64,000 nt of DNA from Herbaspirillum sp. 3R11 (GCF_004563925.1 NZ_SPNJ01000004.1:649409-713408), one strand, 5' to 3'; positions 7,444 through 18,712 are shown, counted from the stretch's first letter. Translations and numbers: made by a program. Notes: a model not told the origin generated them from the sequence alone.

Positions 7444-9510
7444 ATGACTTCGACACAGCCGACACCGCCGCCAGCAAACTCCGTGACCTCTTCCGCCTCT
7501 CCCTGGCATGAAGGCGAGCTGACCATGCAGCGCAGCGTCGGCGTCGGCGTCGTCGAACGCATGGCCGGCCCCGGCCGCAGCCAGATGGGACGCACCTGGA
7601 TGCCTGACCAGCATCGCCAGTTTTACGCCCAGTTGCCGTTCGTGATCCTGGGCGCCGTCGATACCGAGGGTGAAGTGTGGGCCACGCTGCGTGCCGGCCG
7701 GCCCGGTTTCATGCACGCCGACGTTGCCGAGAAACTCACGCTCGAACTGGCGCGCGATCCGCTCGATCCCGCCGACGCCGGCATGGAAGATGGCGACGGC
7801 ATCGGCATGCTCGGCATCGAGCTGCACACACGCCGCCGCAATCGCATGAACGGCCTGGTCAGCCGGCAGTCGGACCAACGTTTCCACATCGACGTGACGC
7901 AGGCCTACGGCAACTGCCCGCAATACATCCAGTTGCGCCAATATGAATTCACCGATGCACCGGCCGGTCCCGTGAGCAAACTATCGGTGCTGGATGCCGA
8001 CGCCGCCGCCATGATTCGCGCGTCCGATTCGTTCTACGTCGCCTCGTATGTGGTGCGCGACGGCAAGAAGCAGGTCGATGCCTCGCATCGTGGCGGCAAG
8101 CCAGGCTTCGTGCGCATCGACGACGACGGCGTGCTGACGATTCCGGATTTCTCCGGCAATCTGTTCTTCAACACGCTGGGGAATTTCTTGCTGAATCCGC
8201 GCGCCGGTCTGGTGTTTGTCGATTTTCGCAACGGCGATTTGCTGCAACTGAGCGGACGCGCCGAAGTCATCCTCAACGCCCCCGAAGTGGCCGCCTTCAT
8301 GGGTGCGGAACGCATGTGGCGCTTCACGCCGCAACAGATCGTGCGCCGCCCCGCCGCGCTGCCGCTGCGTTGGATCGACGTTGCTGCCGGAGCGTCGCCT
8401 AACGCACTGATCACCGGGAGCTGGGAAGACGCCGCCGCACGATTGAAGGCAGCCGAACTCGCCACGCAATGGCGGCCGTTCCGCGTCAGCAAGATCGTCG
8501 ACGAGACTGCGGCCATCCGCTCGTTTCATCTGCAGCCAAACGACGGCGCCGGCATGCCGGGCGTCCTGGCGGGACAGCATGTCTCAGTGCGGCTACCACT
8601 TCCGGAAGGCGGTACCCAGATCCGTCAATACACCTTGTCGAGCGCGCCTTCGGATGCCTTCCTGCGCATCAGTGTCAAGCGCCAGGGATTGTTTTCCGAT
8701 CATCTGCACACCACGATCAAGGTCGGCGACATCATCGAGGCCCGGGCACCGGCCGGCAATTTCGTCATCGATGCGTCGGTGCGCCGTCCCGCTGTATTGC
8801 TGGCGGCAGGCGTCGGCGTCACGCCGATGCTGGCGATGCTGCGCCATCTGATCCACGAAGGCATGCGCAAGCGTTACCAGCGGCCGGTATGGCTGTTCCA
8901 GTCGGCGCGCAGCAAGGCCGAACTGGCTTTCGGTGAAGAGATCGCGGCGCTGGTCAATGCCGGCAAGGGCGGCGCGCGTCACGTGCGTGTGGTGAGTCAG
9001 GCCGATGATGGGATCGAGGCCTCGGGGCGTATCGATATCGCCTTGCTCAAGCAGACGCTGCCTTTTGACGACTACGATTTTTATCTGTGCGGACCCGCGT
9101 CATTCATGCAGCAAATGTATGACGGCTTGCGCACCATGAACGTGACCGATGCGCGCATCCATGCGGAAGCCTTCGGTCCTTCCGGCCTGCAACGTCAGGT
9201 CGACGAACAAGCAATACAAGTCCCGTTGAAACCAGCTGCGACCGACGCGGTGCCGGTGCTGTTCATGCGTTCCGCCAAGGAGGCGCGTTGGACCACCGAG
9301 AGCGGTTCGCTGCTGGAGCTGGCCGAGCAACGCGGCCTGAATCCTGAATCAAGCTGCCGCGACGGCCGTTGCGGCACCTGCCGTACTCGCGTGCTGCAAG
9401 GGGAAGTGACTTATGCGAAAACGCCGGAGTTCGCAGTCGCGGAAGATGAAGCGTTGATCTGCTGCGCCATGCCGGCGCAGGGTTGCACGACGCTGCATCT
9501 GGAGCTGTAA
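7444..9510 (+). CDS. Three-domain fusion: PNPOx-like flavin domain, FAD/NAD(P)H reductase, 2Fe-2S ferredoxin
   Basis: 688 aa. Residues about 25-300 form a pyridoxamine-phosphate-oxidase-like split barrel, which normally holds FMN. About 330-590 is a ferredoxin-NADP reductase module: RQYTLSSAP near residue 393 (FAD), GVGVTPMLAM (NAD(P)H) and CGPASFM near 548. The end is a plant-type [2Fe-2S] domain with Cys at 638, 643 and 646 (CRDGRCGTC) and 673 or 674. Electrons would flow from NAD(P)H through FAD and the iron-sulfur centre to the flavin or substrate of the front domain. It follows the GST by 25 bases behind a LysR gene. Related fusions exist in proteobacteria but their substrate is generally not known. 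Confidence 0.85.
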   Translation: MTSTQPTPPPANSVTSSASPWHEGELTMQRSVGVGVVERMAGPGRSQMGRTWMPDQHRQFYAQLPFVILGAVDTEGEVWATLRAGRPGFMHADVAEKLTLELARDPLDPADAGMEDGDGIGMLGIELHTRRRNRMNGLVSRQSDQRFHIDVTQAYGNCPQYIQLRQYEFTDAPAGPVSKLSVLDADAAAMIRASDSFYVASYVVRDGKKQVDASHRGGKPGFVRIDDDGVLTIPDFSGNLFFNTLGNFLLNPRAGLVFVDFRNGDLLQLSGRAEVILNAPEVAAFMGAERMWRFTPQQIVRRPAALPLRWIDVAAGASPNALITGSWEDAAARLKAAELATQWRPFRVSKIVDETAAIRSFHLQPNDGAGMPGVLAGQHVSVRLPLPEGGTQIRQYTLSSAPSDAFLRISVKRQGLFSDHLHTTIKVGDIIEARAPAGNFVIDASVRRPAVLLAAGVGVTPMLAMLRHLIHEGMRKRYQRPVWLFQSARSKAELAFGEEIAALVNAGKGGARHVRVVSQADDGIEASGRIDIALLKQTLPFDDYDFYLCGPASFMQQMYDGLRTMNVTDARIHAEAFGPSGLQRQVDEQAIQVPLKPAATDAVPVLFMRSAKEARWTTESGSLLELAEQRGLNPESSCRDGRCGTCRTRVLQGEVTYAKTPEFAVAEDEALICCAMPAQGCTTLHLEL

Positions 9511-9559
9511 TCAGCCCTCGTTGCAGCCTCGATGCCTGGTCAATGCCTGGGTCAGTGCA

Positions 9560-10627
9560 TCAGGCCAGATGCTTGCGCAGCGAAGCGGTCAGCGCACCGC
9601 AGGATTCATCGGTGCCGACCGTGATGCGCAGGAACTGATTGATGCGCGCGCTGGTGAAGTGGCGCACGATGATGCCGTCGCCGCGCAGCTTGGCGGCGAG
9701 GCCGGCGGCGTCATGTTGCGGATGGCGCGCGAAGACGAAGTTGGCGGCCGACGGCAGCACCTCGAAACCGAGCGCCGTCAGTTCACCGACCAGCTTGCCG
9801 CGGCTGGCGATGACGGCGTTGCGGGTGCTGTCGAAATGCGCGTCGTCTTCCATCGCGGCAGTCGCGCCGGCGATGGCGATGCGATCCAGCGGATAGGAGT
9901 TGAAGCTGTTCTTGACGCGTTCCAGCGCACTGATCAGATCTGCATGGCCGACCGCAAAACCGACCCGCAAGCCGGCCAGCGAACGCGACTTCGACAGTGT
10001 CTGCACCACCAGCAGATTCGGATGCTGCGCCACCAGGTCGATGGCGCTGTCGCCGCCGAAATCGATATACGCCTCATCGACAATCACCACGCGATCCGGA
10101 TTGCCGGCCAGCAGGCGTGCGACTTCGTCCAGCGCCAGCAGGCAACCGGTCGGCGCGTTCGGATTCGGGAAGATGATGCCGCCGATAGCCTCGCCCTGGC
10201 CGAGATAGTCGTCGACGCGGATGCTGAAATCCTCAGCCAGCGGCACCGCACGGTATTCCACCTCGTACAAACTGGCGTAGGTCGGATAAAAACTGTAGGT
10301 GATGTCCGGGAACAGGATCGGCGCGCCATGCTTGAGCAGCGCCTGGAAGGCATGCGCCAGCACTTCGTCGGAACCGTTGCCGACGAACACCTGCGCCGGC
10401 GACAGGCCGTGGCGTTTTGAGATCGCCAGCTTGAGCGGCTCGGCGTCCGGGTTCGGATACAGGCGCAGGTTGTCGCCGATTTCCTCGGCCATGGCGGCGA
10501 TCGCCTTGGGCGACGGACCGTAGGGATTTTCGTTGGTATTGAGCTTGACCAGCTTGCTGATCTTGGGCTGCTCGCCGGGGGTGTAAGGCGTCAGGCGGCT
10601 GACGATGGGGCTCCAGAATTTGCTCAT
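9560..10627 (-). CDS. hisC: Histidinol-phosphate aminotransferase
   Basis: 355 aa, fold-type I PLP aminotransferase. The start MSKFWSPIV is chosen over an upstream in-frame ATG. Visible signatures are [12 protein letters not shown] near the front, the PLP loop [33 protein letters not shown] and the Schiff-base Lys in [16 protein letters not shown], with the substrate Arg in the final [10 protein letters not shown]. It converts imidazole-acetol phosphate and glutamate to histidinol phosphate. It stands alone rather than in a his operon, so it may be a second HisC or a HisC-like aromatic aminotransferase. Confidence 0.85.
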   Translation of the reverse strand: MSKFWSPIVSRLTPYTPGEQPKISKLVKLNTNENPYGPSPKAIAAMAEEIGDNLRLYPNPDAEPLKLAISKRHGLSPAQVFVGNGSDEVLAHAFQALLKHGAPILFPDITYSFYPTYASLYEVEYRAVPLAEDFSIRVDDYLGQGEAIGGIIFPNPNAPTGCLLALDEVARLLAGNPDRVVIVDEAYIDFGGDSAIDLVAQHPNLLVVQTLSKSRSLAGLRVGFAVGHADLISALERVKNSFNSYPLDRIAIAGATAAMEDDAHFDSTRNAVIASRGKLVGELTALGFEVLPSAANFVFARHPQHDAAGLAAKLRGDGIIVRHFTSARINQFLRITVGTDESCGALTASLRKHLA

Positions 10628-10850
10628 GGGAATGGTTTTCGCGCTGGCTCTGCAATAAAACAGCAATGGTAACAAACCCGGACGCGGCGCGCGTCAACTG
10701 GGGAGGCTGCTGGCGCATTAAGGGCATGCGCAAGGAGGGTTGCGCGACGTGCCCGCAAGCAACTTCGAGCAACTGCAAGAAACAAAAGCGATGCCGGGCA
10801 CGCCATGACAATTCGAACAATTCGATAACGACAACGAAGGAAGCATCCGC

Positions 10851-11429
10851 ATGGCCACAGAATACGAAGTCCCAAGCCCGCACGAACATCACCTGGAACA
10901 CGTCGCCGAACACAATCACGGCAGCGGCGACAATTTCGCCGGCAAGATCGCCGTCATGACGGCGATCATGGCGACTGTCGGCGCCCTGTTCAGCTTCCAG
11001 GCCGGCTCCACCGAAAGCGCGGCGGCGATGAACAAGAACAACGCCGCCATCAAGAAGACCGAGGCCGCCAACCAGTGGAATTATTACCAGGCAAAATCCA
11101 GCCGCCAGAACCTGGCCGAGCTGGCGGCAACGATTCCCGGCGTCGATTCGGCCAAGTACAACGCCGCAGCGGAACGCTACAAGTCGGAGAAGGAAGACAT
11201 CCGCAAGGCCGCCGAAAAGCTGGAGGCGGAATCAAAGGCATGGGACGAATTGTCCGAAGTCAAACTGCACCAGCATCACCGCTGGGCGCAGGCCATGACG
11301 GCGATCCAGATCGCCATCTCGCTGGCAGCGATCACACTGCTCACGCGCAAGGACTGGCTCAAGAAGATTTCCTACACCGCAGCAGGCGCCAGCGTGATCC
11401 TGGGCTCGCTGGCGGCGATGCATATCTGA
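10851..11429 (+). CDS. DUF4337-family membrane protein
   Basis: 192 aa. A His-rich N-terminal tail (HEHHLEHVAEHNHG) precedes a membrane helix at about 30-53. A long charged coiled-coil region follows at about 60-140 (KYNAAAERYKSEKEDIRKAA), then two closely spaced helices at about 145-190. This arrangement is that of DUF4337. Function unknown; the His-rich tail could bind metal, which is only a suggestion. GAAGGAAG precedes the ATG. It converges on the molybdopterin-fold gene, with the long inverted repeat in between. Confidence 0.75.
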   Translation: MATEYEVPSPHEHHLEHVAEHNHGSGDNFAGKIAVMTAIMATVGALFSFQAGSTESAAAMNKNNAAIKKTEAANQWNYYQAKSSRQNLAELAATIPGVDSAKYNAAAERYKSEKEDIRKAAEKLEAESKAWDELSEVKLHQHHRWAQAMTAIQIAISLAAITLLTRKDWLKKISYTAAGASVILGSLAAMHI

Positions 11430-11445
11430 GCTGAATCAACAGAGC

Positions 11446-11587
11446 AAACCTGTTCTCGCTCCGTAGCGAGAGGCCATCAGCCGGTGGCGGCCGGAACGGA
11501 GGAACCGGAATGTACTTAAGTACATGAGGATTCCGAGTACCGCCCGACGCCGGATCATGGCCTCGCAGTAGGAGCGAGAGCAGGTTT
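11446..11587. repeat. 142-bp structured inverted-repeat element
   Basis: Outer arms at 11446-11477 and 11556-11587 pair over about 31 bases with a few mismatches (AAACCTG, TCTCGCTCC and GCGAG...GGCCAT blocks match their partners). Inside are a GGAACCGGAA/GGATTCC pair and, at the centre, the exact 14-base palindrome TGTACTTAAGTACA. The element fills the whole gap between the DUF4337 gene and the stop of the leftward molybdopterin-fold gene. It could act as a bidirectional terminator or be one copy of a dispersed repeat. Only one copy is visible in this window. Confidence 0.6.
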
Positions 11588-12180
11588 CAGGCTTTTGCTT
11601 CGATGTGATACATGCCCCACGGGCACAGCGCGAAGCGCGCGCTGATCGGCTTGTCCATGATCTCCGGAAAACTGTCGGCGTCATACACCGCCCACAAGGG
11701 GCCGAGGCCGCCCAAGGGGATGGCCTTGCCGTCCAGATGCGTGGCGACGATGAAGCGATATTTGCGGATGTCGGCGGTCGCCACCTGCACGGCGTAACCA
11801 TCAACGGCGCGCAGCAGCACATCGCTTGCCGCACCGGCGCCGGCGGCTGCCAACACCTCGCTCAACAAGGGGCCGCTCAACACATGCTGCTTGTTGTCGT
11901 ATTCCAGCGTCGGCTTGATGGAGGTTTGCGGCAAAGCGTTCAAGGCTGCAAAGTCGAAGGTATGGGCGCGGTTGAACTGCAGCTTCTGCTTGGCCATCAT
12001 CTGATCCAGCGCGGGATCGAGCGCGCCGCGATTGCCTGCGCCGATGGCGCCGGTCAGTGTCAGCAGCACCGGCCCGGTGTCTTTGGGAGCGATGCAGGCG
12101 GCGGGGTTCTTCTTGCTGGCCGCCATCGCGGCAGTGCTCATGCTCAATAGACCGGCGGCGAGGAATTGTCTTTTCTTCAT
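11587..12180 (-). CDS. Periplasmic molybdopterin-oxidoreductase-fold protein (short, probably without cofactor)
   Basis: 197 aa from an ATG preceded by AAAGGAG. A Sec signal peptide (MKKRQFLAAGLLSMSTAAMAA) exports it. The mature part matches the small PF00174-like proteins of beta-proteobacteria: LLTLTGAIG, FDFAALNALPQTSI, LSGPLLSEVLAAAG, and an end LGPLWAVYDADSFPEI followed by a WGMYHI strand. In sulfite oxidase-fold enzymes a Cys ligates molybdenum after the FDFAAL-like strand; here that stretch (TLEYDNKQHVLSG) has none. The mature protein's only Cys are near its start and its end. A binding rather than catalytic role is likely. Confidence 0.65.
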   Translation of the reverse strand: MKKRQFLAAGLLSMSTAAMAASKKNPAACIAPKDTGPVLLTLTGAIGAGNRGALDPALDQMMAKQKLQFNRAHTFDFAALNALPQTSIKPTLEYDNKQHVLSGPLLSEVLAAAGAGAASDVLLRAVDGYAVQVATADIRKYRFIVATHLDGKAIPLGGLGPLWAVYDADSFPEIMDKPISARFALCPWGMYHIEAKA

Positions 12181-12474
12181 TGTTGATTCTCCTTTTTTGC
12201 ACAGGCGATACGCAGCATGATGCCCTATAAAGGGCGGCGCATCCAATGCGACCGGACACGAAGATTTCGCAGCAGATCTTCGCTGCATAGAGCGACTTCC
12301 CTTTCCTGCATCGACATTCATCTTTTGGTCTCCGCGCTTCGCCGGAATCCATCGCAATATTTTCAATCTATGTACAAAACATTCCGTGAGAGATGGCGCT
12401 TATTGCTTGGCCACCGTCTGGTGCGGCCTGCTTTGAACCTAAAATCAACTGCCCCAATTTTTGAGAAAGTGAAA

Positions 12475-12852
12475 ATGAAAAAAGCGTTTGTGATTCTGCT
12501 TCTTCCGGCATTGCTGTCGGCGTGTGCAATGGATGAGTTTGATCAGATGCCCAGCGAGGCTGATGCCCGCGAAGGAAAAGCCATCATGGCAGATCCCGCC
12601 CGAGCGCTCATTGTCAAACCCGGTACAACAAAAAAAGAGATACAGGCAATGCTGGGAAATCCACTCAATCAGGTAAGCACTCTGAGTGGCAGCGGTGTAT
12701 GCAATAACTACAAAAGACGGCTGGACAACAAGGACATACCGCTGTTTGTCAGCTTCAGAAACAGTGATGACCGTGTTGTCGGATTTCAATACAACACGAC
12801 CTGCGAAGCTGCCAAGCGTGCAGGACTGTTGAACAATACCAAGCCCCATTGA
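12475..12852 (+). CDS. Small lipoprotein with a BamE/SmpA-like motif
   Basis: 125 aa. The signal MKKAFVILLLPALLSAC gives a lipidated Cys at residue 17. The mature part contains VKPGTTKKEIQAMLGNP, the loop-helix pattern of the SmpA/OmlA (BamE) domain, then strands with two Cys (VCNNYKRR and NTTCEAAKR) that could pair. It is shorter and more divergent than real BamE, so it is probably one of the many BamE-like envelope lipoproteins. Its Lys- and AT-richer composition differs from the genes around it. A strong hairpin terminator follows at 12887. Confidence 0.7.
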   Translation: MKKAFVILLLPALLSACAMDEFDQMPSEADAREGKAIMADPARALIVKPGTTKKEIQAMLGNPLNQVSTLSGSGVCNNYKRRLDNKDIPLFVSFRNSDDRVVGFQYNTTCEAAKRAGLLNNTKPH

Positions 12853-12886
12853 TACCGATAAAAATTCCCGCCGGTACACGGCAATA

Positions 12887-12923
12887 AAAAACGCTGCGCG
12901 AAGCAATTCGGCGCAGCGTTTTT
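12887..12923. terminator. Bidirectional Rho-independent terminator
   Basis: AAAAACGCTGCGC pairs exactly with GCGCAGCGTTTTT across an 11-base loop. A-run and T-run flank the stem, so it can end both the rightward lipoprotein gene and the leftward symporter gene. Confidence 0.85.
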
Positions 12924-12975
12924 CTTGGGTGAACAGCGATTCAACGCTCTCCCTGCTTTGCTGGAGAAAGACCGG

Positions 12976-13896
12976 TCAGGCCGTGTCTTTAGGTGGACGA
13001 CCACGCCAGAAACCGGCCAGCATCGAACCCGACAGGTTGTGCCAGACCGAGAACAGCGCGCCCGGTAAGGCCGCCAGCGGCGTGAAGTACAACTTGCCCA
13101 GCGCAGCCGCAAGGCCGGAGTTCTGCATGCCGACTTCGATGGCCAGCGTGCGGCAGATCGATTCGTCGAAGCCGAGCAGACGACCACCCCAGTAACCGCC
13201 CAGCAGGCCGATGGCGTTGTGCAGGATCACGCCCACCAGCACCACCAGGCCGACCGAAGCAATGCTGGCCTGGCTGCCGCCGACCACTGCCGCGATGATA
13301 AGCAGAATCGCCACCATCGACACCAGCGACAGGTACGGTTCGACGCGACGGATCAGTTTGCCCGCGAACAGGTTCAGCACCAGGCCGACCACGATCGGCA
13401 CCACCACGATTTGCACAATGCTCATCAGCATCGCGTGCGCGTCGAAATGAATCGACGCATCGACATACAACTCGGTCAGCAGCGGCGTGGCAAACACGCT
13501 CACCAGCGCCGACAGCGTCGAGATCGTCACCGACAGCGCGACGTCGCCGCGCGACAGATAGATCATCACGTTCGACGCCGTGCCGCTGGCGACGCTACCG
13601 ACCAGCACCATGCCCGCGGTCAGGTCAGGCGGCATGCGCAACAGCTTGGCGATGACCCAGGCTGCCAGCGGCATGACCAGGTAGTGCAGGATGATGCCGG
13701 CGGCGACCGGCGCCGGGCGTTTGACGATGCGTTTGAAATCGTCCAGCGTCAGCGTGACGCCCATGGTCAGCATGATCAGCGTCAGCAACAGCGTGACATG
13801 CGGTCCGATCGGCGTGAACGTGGCGGGGGAAAAATAGGCGGCGGCGGACAGCAGCAGCGCCCAGAGAGGAAACAGGCGGGTAAGACTGGCAAGCAT
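12976..13896 (-). CDS. Bile acid:sodium symporter-family (BASS) transporter
   Basis: 306 aa with about ten membrane helices. The motifs [30 protein letters not shown] (the crossover region that holds sodium in this fold) and [15 protein letters not shown] are typical of the BASS family, in the branch that includes PanS-type carriers of pantothenate precursors and other organic anions. The start at [10 protein letters not shown] is preferred because it leaves a short cytoplasmic tail; upstream codons add unlikely sequence. Substrate not determinable. Confidence 0.85.
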   Translation of the reverse strand: MLASLTRLFPLWALLLSAAAYFSPATFTPIGPHVTLLLTLIMLTMGVTLTLDDFKRIVKRPAPVAAGIILHYLVMPLAAWVIAKLLRMPPDLTAGMVLVGSVASGTASNVMIYLSRGDVALSVTISTLSALVSVFATPLLTELYVDASIHFDAHAMLMSIVQIVVVPIVVGLVLNLFAGKLIRRVEPYLSLVSMVAILLIIAAVVGGSQASIASVGLVVLVGVILHNAIGLLGGYWGGRLLGFDESICRTLAIEVGMQNSGLAAALGKLYFTPLAALPGALFSVWHNLSGSMLAGFWRGRPPKDTA

Positions 13897-14139
13897 GATT
13901 GAGATCGATTCGGCGGAGTAAGAGATTGTTATTGGAAGTAGCTCCGCGGATGGCGCGCGAGGGAAATGGGAGGCGGCGATGAATGCGCGGAGGAATAATC
14001 CGATGATGCGTTCGCGCCGACCCGGCCGTGCGTCTTGTGGAAACACGAGGACGTCATTTTACCCGTGCCCGCAAATCCTTGCCGGCAGCGGCTTTGCAGC
14101 ATGCAACACTGACATTTCTCTGACACCGCCACGACGATC

Positions 14140-14433
14140 TCAGGCCACGCACTTGAACATCACGACGCTCTTCGACGGCCATACGCCGATGACGCCGTCG
14201 GAGGTGTCGGCGCCGGTCATCTGCATGCGCTTGCCGCGCTCCTTGCAATAGGCGTCGGCCTGGCGCACGCCTGCGGCGGCGCCCGCAGAGTTTCCCAGAC
14301 GGGATTGCGCGGTGACCATGTAGGTGTCGCGATCGAGTTGCGTAATCTCGCCGCTGCCGGCGCAGGCGCTCAGCAATGCGCACAGCATTGGCGCCGGCAG
14401 CAGACGATGGATTCGATTCGGAAGATTGAACAT
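14140..14433 (-). CDS. Small putative lipoprotein, unknown function
   Basis: 97 aa with an N-terminal LCALLSACAGSG lipobox (Cys near residue 24). The mature part is short: a strand pair ITQLDRDTYMVTAQSRLG, a helix with AYCKERGKRMQM and a C-terminal VVMFKCVA strand. The two remaining Cys could form a disulfide. No family recognised with certainty; similar small lipoproteins are common in beta-proteobacteria. The 243 bases between it and the symporter start hold no gene I can support. Confidence 0.6.
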   Translation of the reverse strand: MFNLPNRIHRLLPAPMLCALLSACAGSGEITQLDRDTYMVTAQSRLGNSAGAAAGVRQADAYCKERGKRMQMTGADTSDGVIGVWPSKSVVMFKCVA

Positions 14434-14566
14434 CGGGACGCTCTCCGTGGCGAATGAGGTTCGCCAGACTAGCGTGGAAACTCGCGTCGCGCGCAGACGT
14501 AAAGACCGAATTTACCTTCCTTGGCACTTCCTTTACAAGACCTGAAGCAAAGCTTCGGCAATCGTC

Positions 14567-15724
14567 TCAACGCATCGTGCTGGTCTTCATCGCCGTCCAT
14601 TTCTGATTCTGCGCTTCATAGATGGTATAGGACGGCGAACGCGGATTGCCGACGGCGTCAAAGGCGATGACGCCGGTGAGGCCCTTGAAACTGATCTCGT
14701 GCAGGGCGTTGGTAACCTTGCGCGGATTGAGCGAATTGGCCTGGCGCACCGCGGCCATCAACACATGCGCGGCATCGTAGGCGTACGGCGTCATGCTGGA
14801 AATCTGGAAATCGAAACGCTGATTGAAATCGGCTTCGAACTTCTTCCAGCCCGGCATCTTGGTGAACGGGATGCCAGTCTCCTGGGCCACCGTACCGTTG
14901 GCGGCGATGCCGCTGGCGATCAGGAATGAAGAGCCCACGATGCCGTTCATCGAGGTCACCAGGCGCGCCTTGACCTCCTGGCGCAACATGCTTTGCGCCA
15001 GCATGCTGGTCTGCTCCGAATAGCCGCCGAAGAAAACCGCATCGATTTCCTGCGCCTTGACGCGTCGCAGGATTTCGCCGAAGTTCATCAGCACATCGCT
15101 GATCGAATCACGGCTGACAATGGCGGCGCCATGTTCCCGCACCACTTCGCCGAAGCGTGTGCCGACGTTGACGCCGAAGGCGGTGCCGTTGTCGATGATC
15201 GCGATGCGCTGGGCATGCAATTCCTTGACGACATATTCGCCCAGATAGATGCAGGCATCGTCGTCGATGCCGAGCATGCGGAAAGTGGTGCGATAGCCCT
15301 GTTCGGTATATCTGCGCAGACTGGACGTCGGTGAGATCTGCGGCACCCCGGCGTCGGAAAATATCTTCGAGGCGGCGATGCTGGTGTTGCTGTTGGTGCC
15401 GCCGATGACGCCGATCACCTCGGCCTGCACCAGCGCCGTCGCCACACGTTGCGTGCGTTCGGCATCGTTGCGGTCATCCATGCGCAGCAGCCGGAATTGC
15501 ACGCGCTTGCCGTCGATCTTGAAGGGATTGCGGTTGACTTCAGAGATCGCCAGCTCGGCAGCATTGGCCAGACTCTTGCCGAAACTTTCCGACACCCCAC
15601 TCAATGCACCGACGAAACCTATCGTCACGGTCTGGATGTCATCACCGGCCATCGCCCCCGAGGTATGCAGCGCCAGCGACACTACGCAGAGCATCAGCGC
15701 GCGTCGATATTTGAGGAATTGCAT
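14567..15724 (-). CDS. Branched-chain amino-acid-type ABC substrate-binding protein (orphan)
   Basis: 385 aa from an ATG with GGAGGTGA five bases upstream. Sec signal peptide to about residue 27 (LHTSGAMAGDD). The rest is a Peripla_BP_6 two-lobe fold: VTIGFVGALSGVSESFG, the ligand-pocket segment GVIGGTNSNTSIAASKIF and TPYAYDAAHVLMAAVRQAN. It should bind an amino acid, amide or similar compound in the periplasm. No permease or ATPase gene is adjacent, so it either serves a transporter elsewhere or presents its ligand to a sensor. Confidence 0.85.
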   Translation of the reverse strand: MQFLKYRRALMLCVVSLALHTSGAMAGDDIQTVTIGFVGALSGVSESFGKSLANAAELAISEVNRNPFKIDGKRVQFRLLRMDDRNDAERTQRVATALVQAEVIGVIGGTNSNTSIAASKIFSDAGVPQISPTSSLRRYTEQGYRTTFRMLGIDDDACIYLGEYVVKELHAQRIAIIDNGTAFGVNVGTRFGEVVREHGAAIVSRDSISDVLMNFGEILRRVKAQEIDAVFFGGYSEQTSMLAQSMLRQEVKARLVTSMNGIVGSSFLIASGIAANGTVAQETGIPFTKMPGWKKFEADFNQRFDFQISSMTPYAYDAAHVLMAAVRQANSLNPRKVTNALHEISFKGLTGVIAFDAVGNPRSPSYTIYEAQNQKWTAMKTSTMR

Positions 15725-15833
15725 GTCACCTCCGTATGAACTTCGTCTTAGCAAACGCTTGTTCTTATACCTCACGCAGAGTTAGGACACGATCAAAAAA
15801 ATACGAAAAAAGGCCAGCATTTCATTGTGACTC

Positions 15834-15866
15834 CACAAAACGAAATGCCCCGCAGAGCGGGGCATT
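15834..15866 (-). terminator. Rho-independent terminator of ettA
   Basis: AATGCCCCGC and GCGGGGCATT form a perfect 10-bp stem with a 3-base loop at 15844-15866. On the minus strand it is followed by TCGTTTTG. It lies about 90 bases after the ettA stop. Confidence 0.75.
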
Positions 15867-15957
15867 ATCGTGCAGAGCGAATGTGCAAGCCGGAAGCGGC
15901 GAGATCAGCGAGACAAATGCGGCATCTCGCCATTTCCGGACAGCAAGAGTTACTGCA

Positions 15958-17625
<1,668 letters not shown>

Positions 17626-17684
17626 GTTTGGATGCCAATAATGAAGGTAAAAATGAGGGTAAAACTACTAGCTGGATTCCTTGA

Positions 17685-18563
17685 TCAGGCGCTGAGCGCG
17701 CGGCCCTTGGCGGACCACAGGCGCCACAATCCTTCCACGGAGTATACAGCCAGCGCGGTCCAAATCACCACGAAACCTGTCAGGCGCGGCCCGTCGAACG
17801 GTTCGTCATAGATGAAAACCCCGGTCAGCAGCTGCATCGTGGGCGAAATGTATTGCAGCAATCCCAACAAGGACAAGGGAATCCGCCGTGCCGCACGGGC
17901 GAACAGCAGCAGCGGAATCGCCGTCACCGGCCCTGACAGCGCCATCAGGATCTGCGAGGTCGGCGAGGCTTGCAGGAAGCCGTTGTTGCCGTGCGCCGCA
18001 GTAACCGCCAGGATCGTCAGCACCAGCGGCGCCAGCAGGATGGTTTCCAGCGCCAGGCCCTCCAGCGCGCCGAGGTGGGCGATCTTGCGCAGCAGGCCGT
18101 AGATGCCGAAGGTGGCGGCGATGACCAGCCCGATCCACGGCAGCGCGCCGTTGACCCAGGTCAGCCACAACACCGCGCCGAGCGCCATGAAGACCGACAA
18201 CCATTGCAAGGGACGCAATCTTTCCTTGAGGATCACATAGCCCAGCAGCACGCTGATCAGCGGACTCATGAAATAACCGAGACTGGAATCGACGATGCGG
18301 CCGCTGTTGACCGCCCACACATACAGCACCCAGTTGCCCGACAACAGCAGCGCGCTGACCAGGAAGCCGAGCAACACGCGCGGCTTGCGCACCACGTCGC
18401 CGAGCCAGGCCCATTGCCGCTTCCAGGTCAGCACCACGATCAGGAACAACAGCGACCAGAAGATGCGCTGCACCACGATGTCGAACGACGAGACGTCCTG
18501 CAGCAGCTTAAAGTAGAGCGGGAACAAACCCCACAGGAGGAAACAGCTTATCGCGTAAAACAT
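17685..18563 (-). CDS. rarD: RarD-type EamA transporter
   Basis: 292 aa with ten membrane helices in two EamA repeats. The start YAISCFLLWGLFPLYFKLL and the sequence SGRIVDSSLGYFMSPLISVLLG are hallmarks of RarD. The family is linked to chloramphenicol resistance in some bacteria, but its real substrate is unsettled. TTTAGGT precedes the ATG. The 149 bases between it and allA contain a GC-rich hairpin (18605-18633), so it is probably a separate unit from the allA operon. Confidence 0.85.
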   Translation of the reverse strand: MFYAISCFLLWGLFPLYFKLLQDVSSFDIVVQRIFWSLLFLIVVLTWKRQWAWLGDVVRKPRVLLGFLVSALLLSGNWVLYVWAVNSGRIVDSSLGYFMSPLISVLLGYVILKERLRPLQWLSVFMALGAVLWLTWVNGALPWIGLVIAATFGIYGLLRKIAHLGALEGLALETILLAPLVLTILAVTAAHGNNGFLQASPTSQILMALSGPVTAIPLLLFARAARRIPLSLLGLLQYISPTMQLLTGVFIYDEPFDGPRLTGFVVIWTALAVYSVEGLWRLWSAKGRALSA

Positions 18564-18712
18564 GGCGACCTAAAGGATGGAAAAGTGGAATCGCAAAAAT
18601 GGAAGCGCCGCGAAAACTCTGGAAAGTTTCGCGGCAGCAGGGGCATTATTGCAGGATTTTTCTTTTCCGGCTGGCGACGCCGGCGTTGCGAAGTTGGCGC
18701 ACTGCAGGTGGA

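Noticed and set aside
5580..7595. A 671-codon minus-strand frame across LysR and GST
   Set aside because: It runs antisense to two clear genes and its translation is low-complexity; high GC removes stops in that frame.
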